Of a stretch of DNA of 64,000 nucleotides, positions 35,126-46,736 are shown one piece after another (the first letter of the stretch is position 1; every line of letters begins with the position of its first letter). This DNA is from Congeria kusceri. Its lineage: Eukaryota; Mollusca; Bivalvia; Myida; Dreissenidae. Under the pieces are notes generated by a model that saw only the letters and a program-made list of their open reading frames with translations, made no database searches and was not told the DNA's origin. The translations under genes and the position numbers were made by a program. The stretch lies in assembly GCA_027627225.1 (NCBI GenBank), contig CM051034.1, positions 6,688,858 to 6,752,857 of the forward strand, written 5' to 3'.

Positions 35126-36379
35126 GCATCACAATTAACCTCTTGAAATGATACAGAATTATTTACTTTTTTCATTAAAGAAAATCATTGTATCAATTAC
35201 CTTTGCAATCATATTTCCAATTTGAAAAAACAATAAAATCCGTAAAAAATACAGTCATTGACAATAACACCTGTTACAACTGTGAAGAGAAAAACCGCGA
35301 CGTCTTTAATTAACCAGGCTTCTAAATCTGCAAGCCGTTAGTAAAAAGTCTTTGATGTGACTGCCGAGCTGGGGCCATTCTCTAGCGGTTTGTAGCAGTG
35401 AACAAAACATCAATCAACACTACTGTACCTGAACAATGCAAGCACACTAGAGCATTAATGAATTAGCGTTTTAGGTGAAATGTTAAGGGTATCAAAAGAA
35501 TCAGACAGGTGTTTTGTTGCATGGGATAAAGTTTGCATTGATAATGTTTTTTTGAGAAAGTAAATTATTATAATAAATAGAAAATTCCAGAACACCAACA
35601 ACAATAACATGAAAAAATTTGGTAAAATATCATAATTAGACATTAACAAACAACAACTGCAAACAAACCTTTACAGAAGCATCGCAATCGGCACTAAATT
35701 ACCATTAATTCGGTAACTGATAATTGATGTCGCATGGTCATGACGAGCTGATTAATGATACATATCGCGACGAGACGTCAATGATCATTTAGGCCAAGAT
35801 GTGTTTGCCAAGATGCGTGTCTGTGCTGACAAAAAGGACACAGGAGGGCGGGCTCATTCTTAAAAGGGCGGAGTGAAAAGGCAAGAGGGCAGGGCTAAAA
35901 AATGGAAGGGCGGGCCGCCCTGCCATTCCGCTCTAGCTAAATCCCTAATTAAATGTCAACCAGTAAGTGACTTGGTCATTTAAATCACCAGTGTATGACA
36001 TAAAATACACAAATAATTCACTACCCTATAACTATTTTGCAATTAAATTCATTAAATATCGTTCTAAAAATCGTGTTTTTAGAACAGTTTTAAAAGGATA
36101 ATTGCACATGTATGATTATCTCCCTTGTGTTTATTTCTCACTTGAATTTTTCTATTTTCGGTAATTTTTGTTTATAAACAAGGCCCCCTTCCCTAAATTT
36201 GACTGATATTTTCATACTGTTAACTTTAAGTTAGCATTCCTACCCACAAATCGCTGCGTGCAATCGTATCATTTATTACAAATTTATTAACAATAACTAA
36301 CACAATAGAAATATTTAAAGATTAATGAAGCCTTAAGTTAAACCTGCACAAATAAAATTGAACAAGCGTGTAGATTTCG
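35126..36379. other. Non-coding stretch with a possible hAT-like end
   Basis: At 35825-35950 a stretch reads AGGGCGGGCTCATTC ... GGGCGGGCCGCCCTGCC ... CTCTAGCTAAATCCCTAAT. Inverted, ATTAGGGATTTAGCTAGAGC followed by repeated GCCCT phrases resembles the subterminal style of the element at 30557-31675. No partner end was identified. The rest shows nothing. Confidence 0.4.
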
Positions 36380-36381
36380 TC

Positions 36382-36560
36382 ATGCCGGCTGTCCGGCTAG
36401 AGCAGTGGTTGGTACACTCGCTTCTCACCTAGGCGTCCCGGGTTCGCTTCCCACTCCAGGCGCATGTGAGTTTGGTTGGTGGTCACCATACCGGACAGGT
36501 GGGGTTTCCTCCGGGTACTCCAGTTTCCCCCCACAGCAGAAGACCACACCAAAATTAAAA
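36382..36560 (+). mobile_element. tRNA-headed SINE, MetaSINE-like
   Basis: The 5' part has an A-box-like TAGAGCAGTGGTTGG and a B-box-like GGGTTCGCTTCCC, spaced as in a tRNA. It is followed by ACCGGACAGGTGGGGTTTCC, TCCGGGTACTCCAGTTTCCC and CCCACAGCAGAAGACCACAC. The TCCTCCGGGTNCTCCNGTTTCC core resembles the central domain described for the MetaSINE superfamily, which is common in bivalves. This is named from memory of the family. The 3' tail is ill-defined (AAAATTAAAATC). Confidence 0.7.
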
Positions 36561-38529
36561 TCTTTCATTAAAAAATAAATAGCTGGAAACTGCAGCTATG
36601 ATTCTAAATTCGTCCCAACTTTCGCGAGTCTCTAGTAAGTGAATTAGGTAGGAGTGCTGGGACACTCTCCAAGTCCTCACATAATGCAGCCTCAGGCGCG
36701 GAAGGACCTCATAAACTTCAAAATACACACACGATTTCGTCACGACCATATTGTTACCTTTTAAAAAATATAATAAAAGACTGTGTATTTTTAATGATAA
36801 CATTTTCAAAAACACTAGTTTTCACCAAGATTTTCGTTCTTTTGTCAGCACATGCTCCAGCACAAACAATGTGAAAGTAAATTGCTGCTGTAAACAATCT
36901 TTCCCAACCAAAGTAGGCTAGCAAATCAGAACCCAGGAAATTATGAGAAGCTTCCAGACGATACAGATCAGCAGGGTCAGGTACAATAACATAACATATA
37001 CATGAAATAGCAAAAAAAATCAGTATCTTAATTACTTTGTTTGCAAAGAGCACACTGCAAATTGTATTTTATCCAACTCAGTGGTGAGATAACAGAATGT
37101 ATTTACGCGCATGCGCCAAAATCGTTAATAAGACCCACGAAATTAGGGCGACCGGCATAATTAGACTAAGTGATGTGTGAACTGATCAAGGACAGTGGTT
37201 ATTATAATGGAACTAGCAATAACAACAAACTGTCATCTACATAACAATATTATTCGAATAGTTTTGATCATTCGAATATTCGTTGCCATCCCCAGTTAAA
37301 ATAGAATTTTTAATCGAGTACATTTGACGAGTCATTTGTTTAGAATTTTCATCGCCTTATGTTAAGTCATTGCAATTATGATGATGACATTCGATTTAAT
37401 TATGTATATAAACATTGCAACAATCAATAGTTACCTTTGTCACGCCATAAGTGTGTGATAAATCCTTCGACAAAATTAAACTGTATAATCGTGAGTTGAC
37501 ATTTCCGCCATTTTGGAAATACCGAAAGCTCCATGTCACCCAAAGATGATTCAATGCAAAGATATTTTGGCCTAAAGACAATTGGTTCCAATCAACCTCC
37601 GCGCAGAGTTTGAATGGTTCCGAGCATAGCTCTAATCAAATCCCTGCCGTCATAACAAACCACCCGATGATGATCGATTTAAATCTTCTAGATATTGGTT
37701 ATGGTTTTAATCAGTTAGTTTCGTTTTCTGTTTTCATTATTGACTGCAAACGATATATAAAAAGTCAAATTATGTAGAAAGTTGGACTGAGCTGCATTAA
37801 ATAACTAAAAGTTACAAACACGTAACCCTTCCAGATATGGAAGGACTTTACTCTTTACTTGTGATGGCAGTGGTTACAGTTAACCGATAGGGGAGGTAAC
37901 CGCTGCGAGGAGTTTGAGTTCCAATATGGCACAAGACTATACCAACATGCTATACGCCATCATAAGTCAGCACCCGTACGATTCGGTATTGATACAACCA
38001 AGTCCAAACGAAAACGGCCCAATAAAAAGACAAAATAATGTTGTTGTTGTTTTTTAAATCTATTATGGAAGACCTTAGGCAGTATTCACAAAGTATCTTA
38101 AACATATTTTCTCAAATATTTTCACTTCCGAGTGTGATTTTTTTGGGATTATGTCTGGAAACAATTAAGGAAGTTTCCAGTTTCAAATGATAAGGTGAAA
38201 TACAATTCAAGATGCTTTGCGAAGGCTGCCTATCATTACTTTTTTTGTTAAATAAATATTATATTAGAACACAATGTTTCTTAGCTTTTCTTTTTATAAG
38301 ATTGATATATAAAAGTGTCTGTATGAAATAAATACAATAAATAAGTAAATGTTACAGAGGAAAATAACTAACAATGGGGAAAAACACACAAACATATTGT
38401 GATAACGGAAGTTAACAGAATAAATCATTTGTAAATCAACATTGTATATACTAGTAACATAACATGCAGAACTAGCTGAAAGTTTCTTCTTTTATTATTT
38501 TATAAACATGACATAAAATCGAACGGATT
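36561..38529. other. Non-coding stretch
   Basis: No supported exon. ATTCGAATATTCGTTGCC near 37272 resembles, inverted, the end at 27427-27460. GGTTACAGTTAACCGATAGG followed by GGAGGTAACCGC near 37873 resembles, inverted, GCGGTTACTTCCCCTAGCTG near 13778, possibly two ends of one DNA transposon family. Confidence 0.4.
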
Positions 38530-39800
38530 TCACCTGAGACCTTGTAGCCCAATTGGACTTTGCATCCCCAAGGTGTGGCTTATTTTTATCCCAGGGGCAT
38601 AATTTTAACAATATTGAAAAAACCTCTTGGCCTTGCGGTTTCAGGTAAAGATTTTTAAAGTCATTTTGCTATTTAAGTCTATATAAACCATATGACCCCT
38701 CGGGGTGTGGCCAGCTTTGACCACAGGGGCATAATCTGAACAATCTTTGGAGAGGACCACTATGCAATGTTACGTACAAAATATACGAAAGCTGTGGGCC
38801 TTGCGGTTTCAGAGGAGATTTTAAAAGTCATTTTGCAATTTAAGTCTATATAAACCATGTGACCCCCGGTGCCTGACCGGTTTTGACCCCAGGGGCATAA
38901 TTTGAACAATATTCGAAGGGATCACTAGGACCTCTATACCTTGCGATTTCAGCGGAGAAGGATTTTAAAGTTATTTTGCTATATAAGTTTATATAAATCA
39001 TGTGATCCCTGGGGTATGGTCAGTTTTGACCATGTGGCATAATTTGAACAATCTTTGTAGAGGACCACTATAGTATGTTACATACTAAATACGAAACCTC
39101 TGGGCTTTGCGGTTTCAGAGGAGAAGATTTTTACAGACATTTTGCTATTTAAGTTTATATAAACCATGTGACCCCCGGGGTGTGGCCAGTTTTGACCCCA
39201 GGGGCATAATTTGAACAATCTTTGTCAAGGGCCACTATATGATGTTACATACCATATAAGAAACCTCTGGGCCTTGCGGTTTCTGATGAGAAGATTTTTA
39301 AAGTCATTTTGCTATTTAATTCTATATACATCATGCGACCCCCGGGCATGGCCAGTTTTGACACTAGGGGCATAAATTGAACAATATTTGTAGAGCACAA
39401 CCATAGGATGTTACATACCAACTATGAAACCTTTGGGCCTTGCGGTTTTAAAGAAGATTTTACAAGTCATTTTGCTATTTAGGTCTATATTAACTATGTG
39501 ACCCCCGGGGCGTGGCCCGTTTTGACCCCATGGACATAATTTGAATAATCTTTGTAGAGGACCACTATAGGATGTTACATACCAAATATGAAACCTCTGG
39601 GCCCTGCGGATTCAGAGATTTATAAAATTTACACTTTTTAAATCTATTTTTAGCTCTGGTGACCTACATATGCAGCGGACTGTAACAATCTGAACAACTT
39701 TGAAACAGGGTCACTCAATGATCATGCCTGTGAAGTTTGGTGACAATCTGCCAAGTGGCTTAGGCGGAGATGTTGTTTGAATGAAATGTTGACGACAGAC
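38530..39800 (+). mobile_element. ~165-bp tandem repeat element, about 7 units
   Basis: Units share CAGGGGCATAATTTGAACAA, GGGCCTTGCGGTTTCAGAGG, AAGTCATTTTGCTATTTAAG and CATGTGACCCCCGGGGTGTG. The last unit is different and leads into GTTGACGACAGACGGACGAA, the tract that ends most repeat elements in this window. A terminal hairpin is not evident because a tRNA-like 3' half follows. Confidence 0.65.
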
Positions 39801-39805
39801 GGACG

Positions 39806-39852
39806 AAGGGCAACGGGTGCTCATAAGTCGTGAGTTCGATACGCGCTTCGGG
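39806..39852 (+). tRNA. tRNA 3'-half-like sequence
   Basis: GGTGCTCATAAGTCGTGAGT then TCGATACGCGC has a CAT triplet in a CTCATAA loop, as in tRNA-Met, and a B-box-like GAGTTCGATAC. The 5' half and A box are absent, so it is at most a tRNA fragment fused to the end of the preceding repeat. Confidence 0.4.
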
Positions 39853-40059
39853 TTTCATTGTGTTTTTTTAATTTTCATGATTTGTTTTTATTAAATATCT
39901 CCTCATCTATTACATTATTTATTCTTCTTTTTATGTACTTGTCACAGCATAGCGCATTTCTATTATCTAATATCATTTATAGTGCAGTAGGAAAGAATTT
40001 GATCGTCGACATAGTCCCTTTAACAAAATATGTGCGTACCGGGTATTTACACCTAAATG

Positions 40060-40817
40060 ACAATTAAACCATCGTAGACACAAAGGATATTTGAGCATAG
40101 AACAGATCTTAATATCCCAGTGTTTGCTGTTTAAGTGTTAGTGTTGCAAAAGGTTACAGCATTTTAAAAACATTTCATTTGCTATGTGCAACTTGTTTCT
40201 ACAGTCATAATTACAAAGCCAAATATCAAAACTGATACAAAAAAACAGTTTTCACAATTGTACTATGAATCATCGCCAAGCTACACATTTCACCAAAACA
40301 CGAGAGTTTGCGTATCTGACAATGTAACTGGATCGAAAAGGGAAGGATCAAATCGAATGCATAATCTCAAATTTTCTAAGTCAATTTTTACTTTTATTAC
40401 CACATGTATCAGTGAGTTTTCATAAAGTACGTCCAGATAATGCGGACTAAAATACCGGAGTTGTTGTGACCGTCCCTGAAAACATACAAACCAAAAACTT
40501 TTATCGCCACCATGGCTATCTATTATATCATTTTATATTTCATAAACGCGCATGTAAAGCAAAGTAATAAATTATTCGACGCCATGAATTTATTTATAAG
40601 ACGTTTGTAAGGAAGGCACATTGAATATCAATTTTATATTAGAATTTGGGATTTTTGAATGCTTACATATACGTTTGCACAAAGTGCGAGCATTTGGCTT
40701 ATTCATGTTTTAGGGCAATGTTCAATAGTTGGTACAAGGCAAAATTAAATTAAAATATGCAAATTTACCCAATTTAACCAAAAAAGAAGGAAGCGATTTC
40801 CAACAACAGTGAAATTA
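40060..40817. repeat. Diverged duplicated segment, copy 1
   Basis: Matches 44110-44772 plus 45923-46012, with clear divergence. Shared phrases include ACCATCGTAGACAC, TTGCTGTTTAAG, CGACGCCATGAATTTATTTA and AACAACAGTGAAATTATAAC. Copy 1 lacks the inserted element at 44773-45922. An ORF of 79 codons at 40186-40425 is not kept open in the second copy, so it is unlikely to be coding. Confidence 0.8.
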
Positions 40818-40818
40818 T

Positions 40819-41050
40819 AACAAGAGCGCCGCCTACGGGTGCAGGACGCTCGACGTTCTTTGATAGTACGCGATGATTTTGTTTATAGAATAAGTTTATC
40901 ACTGTCATGAAGTATTTGAAGTTAAAATTAATACATCTTATAGATATTGAGAAATTTGACCTAAAGAAAAAATATAAGTTGAAAAAAGGCAATAACTCCA
41001 TTAAAATCCTTGATATAGTTACTTCGCCTTTGGTATAATCAGAACGCGAA
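40819..41050 (+). mobile_element. Short AACAAGAG element
   Basis: Starts AACAAGAGCGCCGCCTACGG and then GGACGCTCGACG, the same start layout as 26594 and 61285. The equivalent position in the other copy of the duplicated segment (46009-46025) reads ATAACAATTCTGTAAGG without it, so that copy serves as an empty site. It ends near GAATTGTTCTTTAAGG. Confidence 0.55.
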
Positions 41051-41462
41051 TTGTTCTTTAAGGTGCAAATCAACGGTGGAAACGGCCAAATCAAATTATT
41101 ACAACATTATTTGTGTTGTTTTGTTTTATTAAAAAAAGTTAAACAACAAGTTAGCGTCCGTTTACCATATTTGGAGACAAAATTATTTGTGCAAATGAGT
41201 GTTAACGTATTTGCAGTCAGGATTATAATTTGTATATGCAAATAATAACAAATTGTTGGATGTTCACGTAAACTCTGTCTTCTGATCGGATAATCCGCCC
41301 ACGTGACCTATCATTCATACCGCGATGAACCGGCTGCGTATGCCAATTAACATGTTATTATTCATTACCGCACTACTTTTTCATTCACTATTTGCGAAAT
41401 TGTATCATTGTTTTGCGCCAACATTTATGATGTTTACTCATTTCTAAACATTCGAAAACAAA
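41051..41462. other. Non-coding stretch upstream of a small ORF
   Basis: AT-rich. A short ORF of 64 codons at 41051-41245 has no recognisable features. Nothing else was seen. Confidence 0.4.
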
Positions 41463-41663
41463 ATGGCTGATTCATCAGTTGCTGGTGTTACAGACGACGA
41501 ACTGTTAAAATCATTTATTGGGAGTTTTGAATTGTGTTTCCAAAATGTCCACTCCAAAATGATCAACAGATATTCGAAATGTCTGACATTAGAAATGCTA
41601 ACTGTGCCGTTCGACGAAACTGAAACCAAAACTGAAACAGAGGCTACTTATCACTCGAGATAA
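41463..41663 (+). CDS. Small hypothetical ORF, 66 residues
   Basis: The start AAAATGGCT is in a good context for a eukaryotic start. The product begins MADSSVAGVTDDELLKSFIG and is acidic near its end, with a DETETKTETEAT run before the stop. I do not recognise it. It may be a first exon, a retrocopy fragment or chance. A second open stretch follows 85 bases later on the same strand at 41749. No splice donor is clearly better than the stop codon. No repeats of this sequence were seen in the window. Confidence 0.25.
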   Translation: MADSSVAGVTDDELLKSFIGSFELCFQNVHSKMINRYSKCLTLEMLTVPFDETETKTETEATYHSR

Positions 41664-41748
41664 AAAAAACAATACAAAGGGAGCAGTTGCGGCCCTTAGA
41701 AAGTTAAAATTACAGTTTATATCCATTTTGGTTTAAACAGTTGTAATT

Positions 41749-41945
41749 ATGGCGTTTATGCACAGTAGGCGTATTTTCCCAGACAGTTTATACACCGATG
41801 AAATGCAGAAAATTACTATAATTCAATCCATAAGTGATTCTAACATTAGTACGTTACATCAAATTGAACAACAAGAGGGCCACAAGGCCCTCGGTCGCTC
41901 ACCTGAGGGGCTAAGAAATTAAACTGTTCTGAACAAGTTACACGA
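41749..41945 (+). pseudogene. Small hypothetical ORF interrupted by a repeat element
   Basis: Starts MAFMHSRRIFPDSLYTDEMQ and stays open with unbiased, protein-like composition until about 41870, where the AACAAGAGGGCC element begins. Beyond that the frame runs through repeat sequence to a stop. If it was ever coding, the element insertion broke it. It is not recognised, and it lies downstream of the ORF at 41463-41663 on the same strand. Confidence 0.2.
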
Positions 41946-42877
41946 AGATTCGGCTAATATTGTGGTATCTAGATTGTTCGCAAGCTTGTTCTTTTTCAAT
42001 TTGGCACGGTGACCGAGTATTTTACCACATGTGACCTGGGTTCGAACTTGTCCGAGACATCATTGCGACAAATGTTCTGAGCAAGTTTCATGCTGAATGT
42101 GATACAAATGTGGCCTCTACAGTGTTCACATGCTTTTGAAAATTTTCAATATATCCATATAAGGAAAACTGAGCCCCCTCACGTCCCCTGGCGGCCATGT
42201 TTTTCAACGGACCGGAACCATTTTCTTACTCGGCCAAGATATCATATGAACAAATGTTCTGAGCAAGTTTCATGTTGATTGGGCCAAAAATGTGACTTTC
42301 AGGGTGTTCACAAGCTTTTTCAATAGCCCAAATAGGAAAACTGCCCCCCCCCCCCAGGCGGCCATGTTTATTGACAGACCGGAACCATTTTCGAGCTTGG
42401 CCAAGATATCATAAGGACAAAGGTTCTGAGCAAGTTTCATGTTGATTGGCCAAACAATGTGACTTTCAGAGTGTTCACAAGCTTTTTCTAAAGCCATATA
42501 AGGAAACCTGCCCCACCCCCTGGCGGCCATGTTTTTAACGGACCGGAACCATTTTCAAACTCGGCTGAGATATCATTAGAACAAATGTTCTGAGCAAGTT
42601 TCATGTTGATTGGGCCAAAAATGTGACTTCTAGAGTGTTCACAAGCTTTTTCTTTAATTTGACCTAGTGACCTAGTTACCTAGTTTTTAACCCCACATGA
42701 CCCAGTCTCAAACATGTCCGAGATATCATTGGTACAAATGTTCTGACCAATATTGGCCAATAAATGTAGCCTCTAGAGTGTTCACAAGGTAAATATTGAC
42801 GACGCATGACGGACGACGTACGACGGACAAAGGCGATCACAAAAGCTCACCATGTGCACGTTGTGCTCAGGTGAGCT
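41868..42877 (+). mobile_element. AACAACAAGAGGGCC element with hairpins at both ends
   Basis: Starts ACAAGA with the perfect hairpin GAGGGCC-ACAA-GGCCCTC (41875-41892), then CGGTCGCTCACCTGAG. Four diverged units share ACAAATGTTCTGAGCAAGTT, TCATGTTGATTGGGCC, GTGTTCACAAGCTTTTTC and GGCGGCCATGTTT. It ends in a hairpin with arms AGCTCACC (42844-42851) and GGTGAGCT (42870-42877). CTCAGGTGAGC at the 3' end is also the complement of the 5' GCTCACCTGAG. No ORF of note. Confidence 0.75.
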
Positions 42878-44109
42878 AAATAGCAAACTAAAAATAGATG
42901 CACGCTTTCTAACAACATTATTAAAACAAATAATATGGAATTGTCTATAAGTGTTTTATATAGCAATTGATAAACTCGTACGACATTTTGAAAGTTATAT
43001 AACTCTTATTTTTCCATCATGAAAACAGGCTAGCTTACCGTTTTGATGGTTTTGATTTTAGTATTTGTCTAATTCATTAGCGGATTTAGAGGGAGTGGTT
43101 GCGAAGTACGCCGCACCCTGTAAAATTATCTAACATTCGATTCTGAGCCTTAACAATAACTTACACATTCTCCACAGCGATTACTTATATACAGAAGCTA
43201 AACTAAGACAATTCAACGTTTTGCAAAATATGCATTAAATTTTGTACATGTTCAGCTTAGTAGGTACAGCATTTCCACCCCTCTAACTCCAAAATCTGTA
43301 TGCGCACCTGTAATTCTTAGAGGCTGCCCTTAAGAAGGACTGTACTATTTCATACGAAAATTATAATCTAAAAACCATCCATTGATTCTAATAATGTCCG
43401 CGTATTTTTAAAATATTATTTTCAAAATGTTGAGAATAACTTATGTTTAGAAATGCGTGCTAGGAGAGAAATTAAAAACTAAACTAATACTTCGCTGCAC
43501 AGCGAACAATTATATACATGTATATACAACGTCTAGACGAGTCAGATCGATTGTTCGCGCATGCGCAGTTCTTAATTTTTCATTAAAACCGACTGTAGCC
43601 GATGTTGTAGGATAAACGGGTCTGTATCGACAGAAAAGATATATTTGCATTTTCAATCGAAGAAATAGTTTTTTTTACGATATTGACGTTTTTTATGTTA
43701 TATTCAACGTATTTTTGTAAGTGAGAAACGAAAGAGACCTGAAATTAATCTATAAAATTCAGACAGTCCTACGTTTATAAACTACGTTTATTTTACCATT
43801 TTACCAATACCTTTCTTTATCCATTTTTTGTTCGGCTCTACATCCATATATCATTGGTGCAAAATATTTATTTTAATGTGTTGGTTTACAATTTTGAATC
43901 TTTACATCTAATTGTGTAGTGTGTACATAATACATGAATACATAAAAAAAAACATTAAAATTAAAAACGGTTATATAGAAATATACTGAACCTAAATTAA
44001 TGCACCAAGTGGCTCTTTTACACTATTTATGGTTGCAAGTACCGGTATACTTTTTTAATTAATGAAATTGTTACAAAACTTTCTTAACCAACGATATGCT
44101 TATTTACGC
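42878..44109. other. Non-coding stretch
   Basis: AT-rich with short open frames only. CATGCGCAG near 43560 lies in a slightly GC-richer patch. No gene was seen. Confidence 0.5.
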
Positions 44110-44772
44110 CAAAAGGACAATTTAATCATCGTAGACACACAGGATATTTGATCATAAAACGAGTATAAATATCGCATTGTTTGCTGTTTAAGTTTTAGTG
44201 TTGCAAAAGGTTTCAGCCTTTTAAAAATATTTGATTTGCTATGTGAACACTGTTTCTACATTCATACATTCAAAGTCCAATAATAAAACTGATATGAAAA
44301 TTTTGAACAATTATAATTGTACAATGAATCATCGACACGCTATACATTCACCAAAATACGAGATTATTTGACCACGTAACTGGATTGAATGGGGAAGAAT
44401 CAAATCGAATGCATGAACTTAATTTTTGAAAGTCAATTTGTTACTTTTATTATCACATGTTTCAATGAGTTATCATGAAATATGGTCAGATAATGCCGAC
44501 TAAAATACCGGAGGAGTTGTCACCGTCCCTGAAAACAAGGAAACCAAAAACTTTGAATAACCACCATTGCTATCAATTATCACATTTTATATTCCATAAT
44601 TGTGCATATAATGCAAAGTAACCAATTATTCGACGCCATGAATTTATTTATTGGACGTTTGTAAAGAAGGCATATTGAATATGAAATCTATATTAGAATT
44701 TTGGATTTTTGAATGCTACATATACCTTTGCACAATGTGCGTGCATAAGGCTTGTTCATATTTTAGATCAAA

Positions 44773-45922
44773 TTAGGCCAGAGTTTGTTTTTTTTCTTGG
44801 TTCTCGGACATTTTTGGAAAAGTTTCCGGTTGGAGGTGGGAAAAAACAATATAGAATTGAGTAAATTAATGAGTAGAATTTCCCAAATGGAAATTGGCAG
44901 TGACATTAAAATCTGTATGCATTATTACTTACACAAACCATATTACACAACATTAACTTAATCATTGCATGATAATGATCATTGCATCACATTAATACCA
45001 ATAATAGTAAAATTAAAAGGCAGTGTTATCATATAAAAACTACTGTTAAAATATGCTAACACTTGAACACAGTATGTCAGATATTGCTGGGCATTGGCCA
45101 TATTATATGTATGTGTAACACCATGTTTAATAATGTGAAAACTAAATGAATATATATTTTTAATAAATCAATACACCAATGAAATTTGTTATTTATAATA
45201 TTGATATAAAATTATAAATGTGTATTTAATACAATGATTCTAAGATCTTAATTTGTTTTTTTCTGAGTATTTTCTTATGACTTTAAGTGTTGCATGATGT
45301 ATAAAATAATAGAGAGCAGGTCATATAAATCATACAGCGATATACAGTCACAATGCATGCATACAGCGATATACAGTCACAATGCATGCATACAGCGATA
45401 TACAGTCACAATGCATGCATACAGCGATATACTAAGTCACAATGCTTGCATACAGCGATATACAGTCGCAATGCTTGCATACAGCGATATACAGTCACAA
45501 TGCATGCATACAGCGATATACAGTCACAATGCATGCATACAGCGATATACAGTCACAATGCATGCATACAGCGATATACAGTCACAATGTATGCATACAG
45601 CGATATACAGTCACAATGCTTGCATACAGCGATATACAGTGACAATGCTTGCATACAGCGATATACAGTCACAATGCTTGCATACAGTGATATACAGTCA
45701 CAATGCATGCATACAGCGATATACAGTCACAATGCATGTTACATACAATTGAGTCATTTTCTCAGCATATTTTTTTGCATTCCGTTTGACAGGTTGAAAC
45801 CCTTTCACGAGGTCATTTTTACGATATTGGGTACAGTCTACAATTATTTTTTGTTTGTTTGCTTTTTGGAAAAAATCGGGTCGGCGGATCCGAGAACCAA
45901 GAAATCAACAAAATCTCGCCTT
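44773..45922. mobile_element. 1.15-kb insertion with ~33-bp inverted ends
   Basis: The left end TTAGGCCAGAGTTTG ... TTTCTTGGTTCTCGGA (44773-44808) matches, inverted, the right end at 45889-45922 over about 33 bp, and AAAAAGC/GGAAAA stretches continue the similarity. The absence of this block from the segment at 40060-40817 gives an empty-site comparison. It contains the 29-bp minisatellite and no transposase. The superfamily was not determined. Confidence 0.6.
45331..45738. repeat. 29-bp minisatellite, about 14 copies
   Basis: Units contain CATACAGCGATATACAGTCA and CAATGCATG. One unit has a 2-base insertion (ACTAAGTC), and others read GCTTG for GCATG. Its long open frames are a by-product of the repeat. 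Confidence 0.95.
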
Positions 45923-46012
45923 AGATATTTGGCAAAATTAAATTCAAAAAGTAAATTAACCTAATTTTACCAAAAAAGAAGTAAAAGATATCAAACAACA
46001 GTGAAATTATAA

Positions 46013-46405
46013 CAATTCTGTAAGGTATATGGTTAGGAGTTGTGATCTGAACATTACTTTCGGTCAGGGATGCACGTACGGATGGAGACCATCAACATAA
46101 ACCCCACCGCGGGGGTTACAAAATACGAAAGATTTGTTTTGACCTCTCTTCATCTGACAAACATTTTAGCATTTTTTATTTATACAAGGAATAAACGCTG
46201 AAATGAAACGATTAAGTTTTCAATTTTTATTAACAGTCTGTTTTTACACAATATACTAGTAATCATACATTGAAAATGAGACCGTCTTCCAAAAGCTATA
46301 TTACATTTATCTGTTTAATAACAAATTGGTAAAAAGCCTTTTGCCATATGCATTCAAGAATTTAATATTAATACCAATTATGGTTAACGAGTTAAACTTG
46401 CTTAC
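46013..46405. other. Putative 3' intron or intergenic stretch with an element-like hairpin
   Basis: AACCCCACCGCGGGGGTT at about 46100-46117 is a hairpin like the element ends seen elsewhere, here preceded by GGACCATC-type sequence. No last exon for the upstream ShKT gene could be recognised. Confidence 0.4.
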
Positions 46406-46537
46406 CGTTACAGGGAAACACCCGGCAATACAACATGCAGTTTTCGAAGACCCACAATGTAAAATCTTGATTTGTACAAAGGTCGCCGCCATCGAACTGT
46501 GGACACTGTGGGTTATTATCTTTGCAGACAAAGTTCA
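46406..46537 (-). CDS. Candidate exon: complete ShKT domain (exon g of the mosaic gene)
   Basis: On the minus strand an acceptor TTTATTTTACAG precedes the exon and a donor GTAAGC follows it. The exon is 132 bp, phase 1 at both ends, and encodes about 43 residues with six cysteines in the ShKT order: C-K-D-N-N near the start, C-P-Q, L-C-T, E-N-C, Y-C-R and a final P-C. The WVFENCMLYC stretch fits the conserved (A)xxC..(Y)C core of ShKT domains. Such domains occur in secreted metalloproteases, peroxidases and mucin-like proteins of invertebrates; the name comes from a sea anemone peptide and does not imply a toxin here. It is the most downstream exon found; the next exon or the stop was not located. 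Confidence 0.6.
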
Positions 46538-46736
46538 CTGTAAAATAAAGTATTACCATTAAAAAAACAATGACGATTATAATGCACGACCAAGTATCGC
46601 ATATGTTGAGTTGTAACAACTGATGAAACCGCTAACTGTGAAATAAATGTAATGTAATTATAGTAAACTTAACTGCTAAATACTGAAAGACACGCGGATT
46701 GCGGTGGTATAGACACTTTTGAACACTTACGTTATA

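Larger units (their letters stand above)
44110..46012. repeat. Diverged duplicated segment, copy 2, split by an insertion
   Basis: 44110-44772 and 45923-46012 together match 40060-40817. The intervening 1.15 kb is an insertion with inverted ends. Confidence 0.8.

Noticed and set aside
40186..40425. 79-codon plus-strand ORF
   Set aside because: The diverged duplicate at 44230-44470 does not keep this frame open, so there is no sign of selection for a protein.
42000..42060. GGGTTCGAACTTGTCC resembling a tRNA B box
   Set aside because: No A box at the right distance, and the phrase belongs to the internal units of the element at 41871-42877.
42270..42530. Minus-strand open frame with KACEHSESHIVWP-type repeats
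   Set aside because: Falls wholly inside the tandem units of the element at 41871-42877.
41986..42800. Hints of protein similarity in repeated GGCGGCCATGTTT units
   Set aside because: All belong to the tandem units of a non-coding element.
45294..45964. Open frames of 150-200 codons with repeats such as IYSHNACIQRY
   Set aside because: Produced by the 29-bp minisatellite; the frame rotates through the units and no recognisable domain lies outside the array.
46080..46135. Minus-strand stretch ending in a stop codon, considered as last exon of the ShKT gene
   Set aside because: No acceptor, and the sequence is an AACCCC/GGGGTT hairpin of the kind that ends repeat elements.
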